A stretch of 64,000 nucleotides of DNA, from positions 9,796,001-9,860,000 of the forward strand of contig NC_065905.1 in NCBI RefSeq assembly GCF_905147045.1, in the 5' to 3' direction. The notes under the pieces were generated by a model. That model made no database searches and was not told the origin of the DNA. It saw only the letters and a program-made list of their open reading frames with translations. The stretch comes from Nymphalis io (Eukaryota > Arthropoda > Insecta > Lepidoptera > Nymphalidae). Both the position numbers and the translations under genes were made by a program. Positions 1 to 12,791 of the stretch are shown here, one piece after another (the first letter of the stretch is position 1; every line of letters starts with the position of its first letter).

Positions 1-1095
1 AGAACTTGTGACCAAGCTCTTTCTAAGAGGCAATTTTTCGTTTAAATAATTCTAATTAAATCAACCAAACTTTGATATCAATATACTAGCAATAGAACAG
101 CATAGTTAGTATATAAATTTGAATATACCTAAATACGATAATAAGAGTGAATTGAATGAGTATTGAATCCGCTGTTCGAAATTTTCATTACAATCAAAAA
201 TTAAAGAAATGAAGCTCTACTTGAGCTTGAGACTCAAGGACAGACGACTCTAGAAGAAAAAGAAAATTGACATTTCAAATGTTAACGCCTGGCATTTTGG
301 TATTAAATATATATCAACTTCCAACTTAATTCATAATTCATTTTATGTAAAATAATTGCATTTCAAGATTATTTAACTCAATAATTGTAATGTACTTTAT
401 TGTTCACCACAAACGACTAAAAAAACATTATATGTACAACTGGCAGAATTTTGATTTATTACCATCTCTTTCAGACAACCAAATCTGAAAGCAAAACAAA
501 ACCTGGGTACGCGCTGGCGCTATAAACTTACTATAAATAAGATATTTACATTTACATATTTTTTTCTTTAAGATTATTGATCCCGTACCACGGTAGACAC
601 TTTTTCACTAAACGTCCCATAAACTTGGATGTGTTAAATTTGGAATTAATAACTGAAAAAAAAGAAAGAATTGCAAAACTGAAGATTTCAGAACCCCCTT
701 GTTGAGACAAGACCTACCTTCTGCAGCCAACATTGAATATGTATTGTTATCCGCAGCACTGCCAAAGATTTTATTTATTTATTTATTTATTTTAAAGATA
801 TACTATTTGTCTATTTAGAGAGCACTTTTAATAATAAGCTAATAAAATACGATTACATAGAGTTATGTCCTTATTTACTTAATATAATTTACCTAACAAT
901 GACAACGAAAACAACAAGATGAGCCCATTGTAATATAATTAAGTTAGGTCATCATATATTTATAGTTCATTCATATTATATTTTGCACTATTACCACTTA
1001 AGCATATTTAATATTAATAGTTACGCAAGCATTTTATCAAAATCCTTTACGAAATCTCATAATATTTTATACAAAGACAACAATAATTTATAAAT
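1..1095. other. AT-rich intergenic stretch, nothing recognised
   Basis: No ORF with recognisable homology and no structured repeat apart from short TTTA tracts near 770-790. I see no gene here. Confidence 0.6.
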
Positions 1096-1097
1096 CT

Positions 1098-1297
1098 ACA
1101 TCAGCGCGATTTTTAAGCCATTTCCTGCCTCAGACAACCACTTAGTCTAACCAGCTGTCACCGGCAACTTTTTCCGAACCGATACGACATAAAAATCTTA
1201 AAGAAAAAAGCGTACTCATTCTTTAAAGGACACACCTATAAGCCCTCCAGTGTTGCAGGTGTCTATGGTGGTAGTGACTTTCTATCAGGTGAGCCAA
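1098..1297 (+). mobile_element. LINE 3' end fragment (family L)
   Basis: This degenerate segment matches the 3' end of the same LINE family at 10968-11229 and 62852-62950. Shared words include CATTTCCTGCCTC, the CCGAACCGATA block, and the terminal ATCAGGTGAGCC. It is a 5'-truncated, dead copy. Confidence 0.7.
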
Positions 1298-1418
1298 AAA
1301 AACTTTAATAAGAAATTGTCTCTCATTTTATTCATAAATGATAATACATCTGAAACAAAAGTGTGCTTTCGTTTTATGTCCTCCTGGTCCCGAGCGATTT
1401 TGGTTATTGCAATCATTC

Positions 1419-1595
1419 TTTTTTTTTATATAGAATAGGTAGGCGGACGAATATGGGCCGCTTGATAGTGAGTAAGTCGTCTCCAACGCCCATAGATATT
1501 GGTATTGTAAGAGATGTAAACCATCGCTTACATCACCAATGCGTCACAAAACTTGGGAACTAAGATGTATGCCCCTTGTAAGCCCTACCACCAGT
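1419..1595 (-). mobile_element. SINE-like family C, internally deleted copy
   Basis: On the + strand it starts with a T-run followed by TATAGAATAGGTAGGCGGACGA and ends at CCTACCACCAGT. The sense strand is taken as the one ending in the A-rich tail. The usual central part (GGAACACAACA, GTGGGTGGTACC) is missing. Confidence 0.7.
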
Positions 1596-1716
1596 ATATC
1601 TCATTCGAGAATAACCAATCACGCTTATTAGGCATGCTGTATTACGCTATTAGGCATGTTAAAAACTGGAGTAATCCTACGTTGAAATATGAATAAAGAT
1701 ATAAAGCATAGAAAAT

Positions 1717-1890
1717 AATTTATTTATTTATTTATTTAACACTTGTTGCACAACATATAAATAAGATGAGAGAAGTAAGAAACAATCAAAGAAAAAGAAA
1801 AAAAAAATGGTGCGCAAAGGCGGTTTTATCGCTTATAGCGATCTCTTACAGACAACCTTTGGTGAAAGAATTTTTGTAAGAGAACAATGC
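1717..1890 (-). mobile_element. LINE 3' end fragment
   Basis: It begins on the + strand with TTATTTATTTATTTAACACTTG and continues into a GC-richer block (GGCGGTTTTATCGCTTATAGCG). This looks like the reverse complement of a LINE 3' UTR with an AAATAAAT tail. The clade was not determined. Confidence 0.45.
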
Positions 1891-1970
1891 ACTTACATTT
1901 ACATATAAAAAGGAGATACTAAATATTTAATAAACTACACATATCTACATCCCACTAACCACATAAAATA

Positions 1971-2938
<968 letters not shown>

Positions 2939-2939
2939 T

Positions 2940-3190
2940 GACGGGCCGGTTGGCGTGCTTGGTAGGTACTTGCCTTTCACGCCGAAGGTTGTGGGTTCGA
3001 TTCCCACCCAGGACAGATATTTGTGTGCATGAACATGTCTGTTTGTCCTGAGTCTGGGTGTCATTATCTATATAAGTATGTATTTACAAAAGAAAAATAG
3101 TATATGAGTATGTTAGTGGTTTCTATAGTACAAGCTCTGCTTAGTTTGTGATCAGATGGCCGTGTGTGAATAATTTCTCAGGATATTTTT
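2940..3190 (+). mobile_element. SINE family B (tRNA-Glu-like head)
   Basis: The head folds as a tRNA: box A-like TGGCGTGCTTGG, an anticodon-loop CTTTCAC as in tRNA-Glu(TTC), and a perfect box B GGTTCGATTCC. The body then runs through GTCTGTTTGTCCTGAGTCTGGG to GGCCGTGTGTGAA. Other copies are at 13541, 13935, 26748, 41189 and 50560. This is a SINE, not a functional tRNA: the acceptor stem is poor and the body is repeated. Confidence 0.85.
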
Positions 3191-3780
3191 ATATATTATA
3201 TTATATACATTACGGCCTTAATTATAAAAGTAATCTTTTTCTTCCGAATGTCAAATTAATAATGACAGAAAGAGAAAACAATTACTCTAATTATGAGAAT
3301 TATAGAAATATTTCTCTAACAAAAATCTATTTAAGAATTCTAGAATTTGATATCATTTTTTCAAATTATTATAATTGCATCAATTATTATTTTATTGGTA
3401 ATTTACTTGAATTGATTATTTACAATCATGAGTAATTTCATACATTTTTATCTTAAAGATAGACAACTACAAAAAAGTTTCCGTACCTCAACAAAGCTGT
3501 ATGCTATTTAAAACAATTTTCAGAATTTAAATATAAGCTTTATATATATTTTTATGATAGCAAGATATCCTTATAAACTCAAATCATAATACATCAAAAA
3601 CTTATTACATAACATTATTTGTATTGAGTACTCGTTATTAAGATGTAAATAAATAACAGCTGATGCGAATTATTATTTTACGTGACAAAGATAAAATCTG
3701 TAACGTATTTAGATAAGTATTCCGAAATTATACTCATTATAGTCTCTTTATCCGTCGTTCCTTTTTTAAATATTTGTATT
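3191..3780. other. AT-rich intergenic stretch, nothing recognised
   Basis: The 95-codon ORF at 3148-3435 starts inside the SINE, is very AT-rich and has no recognisable domain. I treat it as non-coding. Confidence 0.55.
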
Positions 3781-3986
3781 TTTTTTATATTATAGGTAGG
3801 ACGGAAAAATGGGCTATCTGATGGGAAGTGGTCAATAGGCGGACGAGCTTGGGAACTAAGATGTTATGTCTTGTGCCTGTAGTCACACTGTCTCACTCGC
3901 CCTTCAAACCAAAACAGTACTTAGTATTGCTCTTTGCGGTAGAATACCTTACCTACCCAGACGGGCTTGCACAAAGCGCAAACATC
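3781..3986 (-). mobile_element. SINE-like family C, degraded copy
   Basis: A T-run and TATAGGTAGGACGG lead, then AACTAAGATGTTATGTC and CAGACGGGCTTGCAC. The middle is deleted and diverged. Confidence 0.7.
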
Positions 3987-4354
3987 TAGTATAATGTTTT
4001 ATTAATATTGGTTAAATACGCAATAATAATAAGTTAAATACTAGAAACATTTCTCCATTTCATATTTCCTGTTGTCCTGGTGAGCAGATTACTAAAAACT
4101 TTTGTATTGCTGTATTCGAAGTATGAACTGATGAACTCCTGTGCCACTACTGTTACTATTTCATAAAATATATACATATATTTGTAATGCTGACATGATA
4201 TGAGTATGTAAGGAAAATATGACGAAAGATATGTTTTTTTTATTAATTGCGACACATCACAGCAATTATGAGTAATTCAAAACTTTGAAAAGTTTAAGAA
4301 TGACTGTACAAGGTTTAGTCATTGTTGAATATTTAAAAAATACAATGTTTAATA

Positions 4355-4505
4355 ATTACAGGCACAAGGGACATAACATCTTAGTTCCCAAGGTTGGTGG
4401 CGCATTGGTGATGTAAGCGATGGTTAACATTTCTTACAATGCCAATGTCTATGGGCGTTGGTGACCTTGCATATGCTCCGCCTTCCTATTCTATAAAAAA
4501 AAAAT
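4355..4505 (+). mobile_element. SINE-like family C, 5'-truncated copy with A tail
   Basis: It runs from TTACAGGCACAAGGGACATA to CCTATTCTATAAAAAAAAA, the 3' half of the family in sense orientation. Confidence 0.8.
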
Positions 4506-5025
4506 TGTGAAGTTTGTTAAAACAATTAAAACTCAGACATGTAACGGAATGAAATATTTAAATTTGAAACGTTACGTATCGATACGTTGTACTTGAATTT
4601 GATCTTTAAATGTGACTCTCATTATCATCTAAAGCAACCCTGCGGCTATCAATAGTATAATGATTTGTTGATGTTTACTATAAAAAAGGTTCATGTACTT
4701 ATATTCTTGAGTTTAAATTATACTTTTACGTAGTATCCGTGTTTGAGAGTTAATTTTAAAGTTATTTACTTTTGATTTTCTTTCATATATATACTCTCAT
4801 GTTCTGACCAGTTAACTTATGTATAAGTAGATAGTTAGCTCTCTTTCGCAACCTCGAAGTGTCCCTTTTTCGCCGTAAAATTTCGTCCGTACGCGCTAAA
4901 ATATGTATAATTTCAAAAATGATCATACCCTACAATGGAATAATATTGCCGGTATCTTATTACATTTTGTAAGTTTTTTATTGATTTTCACGTAACGGAT
5001 TATTATTAGAACATGATGATGATTA
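4506..5025. other. AT-rich intergenic stretch, nothing recognised
   Basis: No gene, RNA or repeat signature seen. Confidence 0.55.
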
Positions 5026-5385
5026 TTTATTGACCGATTAAGCGACCGATTTCGATTACGGCCAATCTTAAGGAAGATTGGCCAACTGCGTTAATATATT
5101 CTAGTTGTTTGTGCGCAAACAGGTGTACTCCCTCATTCTCATAGTCCAATGGGATGGCAATCTGACACGGTCGGAAAGAGTTCAGGCGAAAGACCAACGG
5201 CTTTATGTTCTTTCCGAGGTACGAAAGTGTACACATTTCCAACTTCAATATTCCGGGCTGCTACTGTGAATTTTTTGAACAAACTCATAGCTTTTTATCC
5301 GTCCGACCTGAGGTTTGAACCTAGAACCTCGAGATCTCCGCCCTCAAGCTATAGCTAGCCATTATACCCACGAGGACGTCGTTGA
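5026..5385 (-). mobile_element. SINE family D (tRNA-derived)
   Basis: Read on the - strand it begins with a tRNA-like head carrying box B AGGTTCAAACCTC. The body has the conserved words AACTCTTTCCGACCGTGTCAG and CACTTTCGTACC. Related copies at 10345, 41050 and 53372 are all on the - strand. The short ORFs across it are chance. Confidence 0.75.
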
Positions 5386-6118
5386 TCTAGTGGCGATTTT
5401 CATCATTAATTATTCGAACATATTTTTATACTATACCGAATTCATTATAAAAATGAGTAAATTAATAGCGAATTTTTTTGTGACACATTCGTGTCAAACA
5501 TTTTTAGGTATTAGTTATGTTGGAATTAATAATCCAGGTTAATAACATTTTTTTATTTGTATTCGGAATAGGTTGGATTTCACAAGAAGTTGTGATTAAG
5601 TCGATGACTAATTGTAAAAATTGCACAATTACATTTTCTGCGAATAATTCATTTGATAAATAAAATTTTAATAAAATATAATCAAATCGCAATAACTTAA
5701 AAAATAGCAATGATTTAATTATAATGAATATAATATAATTTATTTATTTATTATATAGGTAAAACTAGCGTAAAGTCACCATAAAAAACTGGAAATTTCA
5801 AAACTACGGAACGATCTAATCCAATTATGTGTTATGCAAATACAATAATTTATTATATCATATTTCAAATTCATAAGACTGGTTTGCGAAATAAAGCATC
5901 GAGTCGTCTGGTATTTACGCGGGGTTTTTTACCTTATATATAAATAAACTCAAATCTAAACGCTGTGTGGGAATCATGTTAATATTATTAATTATGTAAA
6001 TAAGTAATGTTATGTTTTAAATACATTTAACAACAAGCTTGGCTCGTGACTATAATCGCATTTGTTATGGATATAAAAGTGGATCTGTAACTAACTCCTG
6101 TGAATTCGGGTAACGGGA
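5386..6118. other. AT-rich intergenic stretch, nothing recognised
   Basis: No gene or recognised repeat seen. Confidence 0.55.
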
Positions 6119-6424
6119 TTTTTTATATATATTTTTTAATATATAGAATAGGAAGGCGGACGAGCATATGGGCCACCTGATGGTAAGTGGTCGCCAACGC
6201 CCATAGGCATTGGCATTGTAAGAAATGTTAACCATCGCTTACATCACCAATGCGCTACCAACCTTGGGAACTAAGATGTTATGTCCCTGGTGCCTGTAAT
6301 TACACTGGCTCACTCACCCTTCAAACCGGAACACAACAACACCAAGTACTGCTATTTTGCGGTAGAATATCGGATCAGTGGGTGGTACCTACCCAGACGA
6401 GCTTGCACAAAGCTCTACCACCAG
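6119..6424 (-). mobile_element. SINE-like family C, near full-length
   Basis: It contains every conserved block: T-run, ATAGAATAGGAAGGCGG, GGGCCACCTGATGGTAAGTGG, CATCGCTTACATCACCAATGC, AACTAAGATGTTATGTCCC, GGTGGTACCTACCCAGACG and CTACCACCAGT. It is the best reference copy in the window along with 55490-55770. Confidence 0.85.
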
Positions 6425-6894
6425 TAAAATTAAACATTTTTTGCGTTATCAACACAGCTCAATACGAAAAAAAAATGACATGCATAAATTTATGACCACA
6501 ATATGACCACGATAAAAATAACCAAAAAATGTATATTAATGGTAATTATAATTAAAAAAAAAATGGTTTTCGACAAGCCAAACAAAGCATTACATTATAC
6601 TTCCTTATTCAATATTATATCTGACGTGCATTAAATTAATTATTGTTTATTAATTTTTCCTAATATAATAAAAGTCAATTTAACAGTATTTTCGAAAATC
6701 AATAAATAGCTTTTAATATTTTATTAATTCAATAAGAAGAATGTTTTCATATAAAGTTCACCCTCAATATAAAAAACATCCCATCAGATTATTACATTCA
6801 GGGATGCAATGCAATTTGTGTAACTTCTTTTATTTTAAAAGAACTTTTTTGCCGCATTTAGATGACAAAAGCGTCAAGAAATTTGGGTTTCTTA
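6425..6894. other. AT-rich intergenic stretch, nothing recognised
   Basis: No gene or clear repeat seen. Confidence 0.5.
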
Positions 6895-7690
6895 ATAAGA
6901 AATTAAAAAATATTTAAACACGAAAGATGCGAAGCATCTTAGAATATTGTAGTACAGTATGGTCACCACATTGTATCGTGAATCAACTAAAAATTGAGAG
7001 AGTATAAAAAAGATTTTTGCGTCATTTAACTTTTTCAAGTAAAAGTTCAAAAAAATTATAACTACAAAGATCAATTAACATTTCATAACATGTACAGGTT
7101 TTCAAATCGTAGAATTCTCTTGTATCTTTTGTTCTTGTACAAAATAGTCAGAAACAAAATTGACTGCCCTCAAATTCTCAGGGGAATAAATTTCAATGTG
7201 CCTAGGAAAATATGTCCACGTTATCCAATAAGTGTATTTTATATTAGACCATCTAAAACTAACACTACACTAACAGCCTGTTAACGTCCCACTGCTGGAC
7301 TAAGGCCTCCTCTCCCTTTTAAGGAGAAGGTTTGGAGCTTATTCCACCACGCTGCTCTAATGCGGGTTGGTAGAATACACATGTGGCAGAATTTCAATGA
7401 TATTAGGCACATGCAGGTTTTCTCACGATGTTTTCCTTCACCGTCAAGCACGAAATGAATTATAAACACAAATTAAGCACATGAAAATTCAGTGGTGCTT
7501 GCCCGGGTTTGAACCCACGATCATCGGTTAAGATTCACGCGTTCTAACCACTAGGCCATCTCGGCTTACTAAACTAAACGAGGACAGAATGCACCTCTTG
7601 TAAGATTAGGTAAAACGTATAATAAATACTCAATGTCACTTGACATATTTGAGGACTCCATTAATAAATACAAAAAAATATATTCTGGAG
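6895..7690 (+). mobile_element. Jockey-like LINE remnant (RT C-terminal end) split by a SINE
   Basis: Broken + frames give residues typical of the region after the reverse transcriptase of jockey-clade LINEs: YCSTVWSPHCIVNQLKIERV, then the IVRNKIDCPQIL, NFNVPRK and YIRPSKTNTTL blocks. SINE A (7276-7566) interrupts it, and the protein resumes with LNEDRMHLL. Several stops and frameshifts make it a dead fragment. Confidence 0.7.
7276..7566 (-). mobile_element. SINE family A (tRNA-derived), full-length, nested in LINE
   Basis: The sense strand starts GCCGAGATGGCCTAGTGGTT (box A region), has box B GGTTCAAACCC, and ends in GGAGAGGAGGCC and AACAGGCTGTTA. This is the commonest SINE in the window, with more than ten full or partial copies. 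Confidence 0.9.
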
Positions 7691-8052
7691 TTATTATTAG
7701 AATCCTAATTATAATAAAAACATGTTGTAAGCATATTAGTTTAAGAAATTCATGAAAAAAATTATTTAAAGTTATTATTATTATTCAACTTCAATTTTGA
7801 AATTTTTAATTAATTACTATTTATTGGTTTCTTATTTATTTAAATTATTTATGTAAGTTGAATGTGTTTGTTTTATTATTACATGTATAAGTGCTGTGAC
7901 TTCTGATGGTCCTTAATAAAATAAAATAACATAAAATAAAAAATAAAATATGACGTAATTTACATATTCATCTTCCACTAGCCGCTTCTTTGTTTCAATA
8001 CCGTTCTCCTCCGAGAGGCGTCGTGATGTCTAACTTTTTCAGTAAATACGTT

Positions 8053-8120
8053 ATGTAATGTCTCACTGCTGGAGCTAAGGCGTCTTCTACTCTTTTGAGG
8101 AGACGGATACATAACTTAAT
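8053..8120 (-). mobile_element. SINE family A, short 3' remnant
   Basis: GTCTCACTGCTGGAGCTAAGG and TTTTGAGGAGACGG match the 3' end of SINE A read in reverse. Confidence 0.55.
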
Positions 8121-8600
8121 ACTGATTAATTTTTTATCGTATTAAAATGCTGGATTGACTCAATGTTACGAGTAATTTAAAACTGATTATTTTTCAATTA
8201 TTCTTCATTATACATAAATGTTGTTCAAGAAAACCAAAACCAATAAACACATAAAATATACATATATACGAAAGTGTGCAGTTATGTATGACAGTATAAA
8301 TACGAACTTTATTATGAATCAAAAAGCGACTATTATTACTTCCTTATTTAATCGATACAACATTTCTAATTAATAAAAGATTAATTACAAATTTCAATAT
8401 CGCGAATCGTATTTTAATAAAAATGTTATAATATTTTAAAGATCGTACATAATTATAATATTTATTCAGTGATTCATTATTATATTATTATTTATTAGAT
8501 TTTTTTCCCAAAGAAGGTAAAACTTAAATTAAAATATTAAATTTGAATTATCCTAATATTAATATTACGTACAACATACGCAATTGTGTTGTGTGCGTGA

Positions 8601-8690
8601 ATCACAAGTGATCCCCCAGGGAATTAAAGTTAGCGTAATAGGAAAATGGCTCAAGAATGTCGATTGAAACACATAAGAGTATATATAGAC
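8601..8690 (+). promoter_or_regulatory. Promoter of peptide gene A1, with TATA box and a conserved kappaB-like block
   Basis: A TATA box (TATATATA, 8680-8687) lies about 75 bases before the start codon. Upstream, the 19-base word ATCCCCCAGGGAATTAAAG (8611-8629) is identical in the promoter of the paralogue at 12.79 kb. Its reverse strand contains GGGGATCACT, one mismatch from the Rel/kappaB consensus GGGRNYYYYY. Immune induction is an inference. Confidence 0.55.
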
Positions 8691-8759
8691 TCTGTAGCTC
8701 TTATAGAGCACAAAGCCTCGAGCGCTGCACACAAAACCAGTCGCAGAACAGCACCGACC

Positions 8760-9098
8760 ATGTCTGCAGTAACAATCAGCTTGAGTATCGTACTATGTCT
8801 CGTTCTCATAGTAAACATAGAATGTGCTGTGATTAAAATGCAAGAGATACCCATAAATAAGGATGTTCTCATGAAAATAGTGGTGAAAGAAGACAGTGAA
8901 GGGGATTCCGTTGCCACGATAAAAATCACAATGGATCATAAGAAAAAGAATGATAAAGAACCATTGCCTAAGCATCACGATATATTTGTGAAGCCAGCGA
9001 GCGATTTCGTACCTGCATTGAATGATAGACACGGCATTGTAAATGGAAATTGTCCTTTCGGTAAGGTTAGACGTGGACCGATTTGTATGTACCCATGA
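8760..9098 (+). CDS. Secreted cysteine-pair peptide precursor A1 (GBP/ENF-like)
   Basis: A 112-residue precursor. Residues 1-23 form a clear signal peptide (hydrophobic core IVLCLVLIV, likely cleavage after ECA). Next comes a propeptide starting VIKMQEIP, with acidic and Lys-rich segments. After Asn-Asp-Arg (88-90) lies a tail of about 22 residues with Cys98 and Cys109, ten residues apart, as CPFGKVRRGPIC. That fits C-x2-G-x4-G-x2-C, close to the consensus reported for growth-blocking-peptide cytokines. Cleavage after Arg90 to release the peptide is inferred. I chose this ATG because the in-frame ATG at 8646 lies upstream of the TATA box and is not conserved in the paralogue at 12792. The gene appears intronless. 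Function is unproven; another immune-induced small secreted family remains possible. Confidence 0.8.
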   Translation: MSAVTISLSIVLCLVLIVNIECAVIKMQEIPINKDVLMKIVVKEDSEGDSVATIKITMDHKKKNDKEPLPKHHDIFVKPASDFVPALNDRHGIVNGNCPFGKVRRGPICMYP

Positions 9099-9410
9099 GA
9101 TAAGAGAATTTTGTCGAAAACTTTCAAGGAAGTTGGAGTCATTACACCGAGGAAGTTATCCGTCTAAGCTGTGATGTAGCTTAAGTAGTTTTATAGTAAT
9201 TATTTATTGTGATTGATGTGATATGTGATAACTTAATGTAGATATTGGAATTAATTTTATTGTTGAGCCTAATTGTTGATTCTGATTATTTGTAAAAACT
9301 TATAATTAAGAAAAAAAAATGTAAATACGGATTTATGTGACAATGAAAAAATTAAATAATAACAATGAAGTATTAAAAAAAACGTTTTATTTTTGAATAA
9401 AAAATTTACA
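9099..9410 (+). other. Likely 3' UTR of peptide gene A1
   Basis: AT-rich sequence after the stop, with a possible polyadenylation signal AATAAA at 9396-9401. Its first part still resembles the sequence after the paralogue's stop. Confidence 0.4.
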
Positions 9411-10344
9411 TAAAATATAATAAGTTATGGAACCTCATAAAGAATTTTGTAAGCCAATTTAATAATTGGTGTAAATCTTGAATTTAGACAACGACTATTA
9501 TATTTCTAAATGTTTTATATATATCTGTATTTCTAATTCATATCGTTTTTGTCATAAGAAGTTCCGACATTTGTACTTGTATCAATATGTAGCGGAGCAG
9601 CGTCGTATAAATCCTCTACTTTAGCTAAAGAAGCGCGAAAGAAAGAGAACTACTCTGTAAGAACTTCGTAACTTACTCGTGAAATGCTTAAAACCGACAT
9701 GAGATGATATAATATTTCAATGCCTTCGTCCTCTAGGTGTTTTTTACGATAGTCAATATTACCTTTTGCTTTTTGACATTTAACGTCGTGTTCTTCGATG
9801 AGATAAAAGTATGTTCTTCTGAAAAAACCCTTCAGTAACAGAAAAACATTTTTTAATTTTTATTTTACAAGAAATTAAATCGTAGTAAGTTTACAATCAC
9901 GCCCGTTTAACGTTAAGTTACTTCCGATTAATAATTGGTAGTATAATGAAAATTATCGCGAGGAAACTAATCAGTTATTCTTTTAGTAATATTTTAATAC
10001 TTATCGTTAGTACTGTAGGTATACAATAGGAGGTAGGTAGGTAGTCAAACTCATAACACTATTATTATATTTTATACGCGGTTTACGCCTTTGTTAAACT
10101 TAACACCTAGATAAGATCAAAGAGACAAATTTCATTAAATTTATGTATCATTGCATCGTATGTCCCAGTTTTCCGCAAATGATAATTGTCATTCACGTTT
10201 TGCTATTTAGATAAGTGCTCTCAAAGATATTAAAATATTATTGAATAAACACATGAAAAATATATAAGGATTTAGTAATACTAACTACAGGATAGGCGAA
10301 CACATATACTTAGGCTATATATACTTATACTTGGCTTGATATAG
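9411..10344. other. Intergenic, nothing recognised
   Basis: No gene-like ORF or clear repeat seen. Confidence 0.5.
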
Positions 10345-10575
10345 ATGAATGATGATGTATTCCAGGTCAATTTTGGCCTCAGCAGCTTTTCTTAACGGAG
10401 AAACACCAACTGCGTGGGAGATATAATGCACAAGTACTTGCGCAAACTCAGGTGTACTTACTGTATACAGTATCATAATTTCATCGAACGGCAATCCGAC
10501 TCCGATTGAAAGGAGCCCGGGCGCAAGACGAAAAGCGTTACATGCTTTCCGAGGACTGACAACCTCAATAACTTT
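10345..10575 (-). mobile_element. SINE family D, partial copy lacking the tRNA head
   Basis: Shares GCACAAGTACTTGCGCAAACTC, AACGGCAATCCGAC and ATGCTTTCCGAGG with the copies at 5026 and 53372. Confidence 0.65.
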
Positions 10576-10967
10576 ACATCTTATTGTTTTAATTAGTGAG
10601 ATACGATGAACCCTTATTTATCATCATGTGACAATAGGTCATGTGTCATTAAACACAGATTTCAATCGTTCTTTAGGAATTTTATGTGTATATTTAAAAA
10701 AAAACACTTTAACAACTAGCTTTTCTTGATAAAAACAAGCCTTAACACCAAATTCCATATTTAAAACTTTAAACATGACAAAATTTAATTAATTTTTTGT
10801 ACATTCTTAAGGATCCTTTAAGGTGAGCAATTTTCAAAAAACCTGTTTAAAAAATTACGTAGTATATAGAATATTCAAACTGAGTTATTGGATAGAGTTG
10901 AGGGAGAGAGTTAGTACCATTTGATTTAAATAAAAAAGTTATTAAAAAAAAACAATACCTAACACCC

Positions 10968-11229
10968 TCACCACCTCGATGTTTGAAAATCTACAACAGC
11001 GCGATTCCTTCGAAGGCATTTCCTGCCTCGCACAACGACTCTGTGGAACCAGCTTTCGTCAGCGACTTTTCCGAACCGATATGATTTAAAAACCTTCAAG
11101 AAAAGAGCATTCTCATTCCTTAAAGGTCGGCAATGCACCTGCAAGCCCTCGAGTGTTGCAGGTGTCCATAGGTGGTAGTCACTTTCCATCAGGTGAGCCT
11201 CCTGCTCGTTTGCCTCCACTAGCATAAAA
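10968..11229 (+). mobile_element. LINE 3' end fragment (family L)
   Basis: It ends in the typical run GCAATGCACCTGCAAGCCCT, TTTCCATCAGGTGAGCC, TCCTGCTCGTTTGCC and an A tail at about 11225. The upstream part resembles LINE C-terminal coding sequence with stops. Copies are at 1098 and 62852. Confidence 0.75.
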
Positions 11230-12635
11230 AAAACGCTTTATACACTAACTTTTGTTTTCATAATTTCACTATAACATTGAATTCTTAGAAATCTTCCGTC
11301 CAAAAATCTATGTAGTTCCATAAGTAAATAATCTGTGACATACAGTCTGGTGGACGAACGTACAGGACGAAATTATGTAGCATTCGTTTTGGAAAAACCC
11401 TAAGTTTGTTTTTGCTCGTAAGCTACGCGTTTGTGTATCGTTATTTCAAGCATTAAAATTAATATTTTTTTATAATTAAGCAATAAAATTAGTACAGTTA
11501 TTATTAGTACGTGTATGATTGTTTGTGAAACGTAGCCTCGACGTGACATATTGACAAAAAAAAATGAATGAAGTGTATCAATGATTGCCGACTATTAGTT
11601 ACTTTTCTTCTTTATACATCAAAATGAATGGTTGTATGATTGCGTTCCACCTTTATGCGTTCCAAAACAATTCCATCCGATTGTGATGAAACTTAAGTAT
11701 GTTGTACTACATGCCCGCAAAGGTTATTAGTCCAAAAAAGAAGCTTATTCTTTGTATATTTGTTCTTCAATATAAACGTTCTATATAAACCCTTATTCCA
11801 ACTATGCGAAGCGGGGACAAGTAACTAGCAGTTACACTATATTACATAGGACGAGTAACAATAATATTAAACAGTAGTATAAGTTAAATAGGAAGTCGAT
11901 ATACTAATGGGCAGACGCACACAGCCCTATCTCTTATTTTTGATAGGAACTATTCTAATATTGAATAATTTTAGAACAATTCCCACCATAAACGTTTGCT
12001 GTTACAGTGGTGCGAATACTTTTATCATAAAATATACCACAAAAAGCTAGTCTTCACAAAGAACAATAAAACTGGTTTGGGTGCGGTTTGTTCAGCCTAT
12101 ATATAATATCAATTATCCATTTAATACCTTTAAAGGCAATATCAATCAGATGTTATATTATTCGAGTATAATAAGAGATTGTGACAGACGCAATTACAAG
12201 TGCATTAAAAAAATTTGAAACTTTATGTCGGGTTGTAATACTTTGTAGTCAAATTAAATAAGTACTCAAGATAAAAGTACGGAAAAAAATATCCACATGC
12301 ATATGTACGTAACTGCAACACACGCACACAGAAGTAAGTTTTGCGTAAAAGAATAAAAAATAATAAAAAATCGGAAATTTAATAAAAAAATGTAAAGCGA
12401 TTGGCGCTTCTGTAGTTAATTTATACAACATTTCTAACAAATTAAAACACTATTTTACCTTTGTGATAATAATATTAAGATGAGTATTTTAATATTTGAA
12501 TATTATTATTGCGTGCTGCTTCGCAAAAAAAGCTGTAAAACCTATTTCGTTTTTATTAAAGCACAATTTACCTGTGTACTTACATTAATATACATAAATT
12601 ATAATATTATTATTACGTAATTATAAGCGTGAATC
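11230..12635. other. Intergenic, possible Helitron-type 3' end near 11820
   Basis: The stretch 11640-11830 has a composition and ending (GCGAAGCGGGGACAAGTAACTAG) like the ends of non-autonomous Helitrons in Lepidoptera. I cannot identify the 5' end. The rest shows nothing recognisable. Confidence 0.3.
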
Positions 12636-12720
12636 ATAAGTGATCCCCCAGGGAATTAAAGTTTACGTAATAGGAAAACTGGTTAAGAATGTCGAATGTA
12701 ACATTTAAGAGTATAAATAG
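12636..12720 (+). promoter_or_regulatory. Promoter of peptide gene A2, with TATA box and a conserved kappaB-like block
   Basis: TATAAATA at 12712-12719, then a segment nearly identical to the A1 leader (AGAGCACAAAGCCTCGAGCG). The upstream word ATCCCCCAGGGAATTAAAG is identical to A1. Conservation here, compared with the freely diverged sequence further upstream, suggests a functional regulatory site. Confidence 0.55.
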
Positions 12721-12791
12721 ACTCTGTCGCCGTTACAGAGCACAAAGCCTCGAGCGCTGTACACCAAACCAGTCGCGGAACAGCACCGACC

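Noticed and set aside
2945..3015. tRNA-Glu-like sequence with perfect box B
   Set aside because: The same head and a common body recur at five other places; the acceptor stem is poor. It is the head of SINE B, not a tRNA gene.
3148..3435. 95-codon Tyr/Asn-rich ORF
   Set aside because: Composition follows AT content, starts within a SINE, no motif or signal peptide.
8646..8759. In-frame N-terminal extension of peptide A1
   Set aside because: The upstream ATG precedes the TATA box and is replaced by CTG in the paralogue; the signal peptide begins at 8760.
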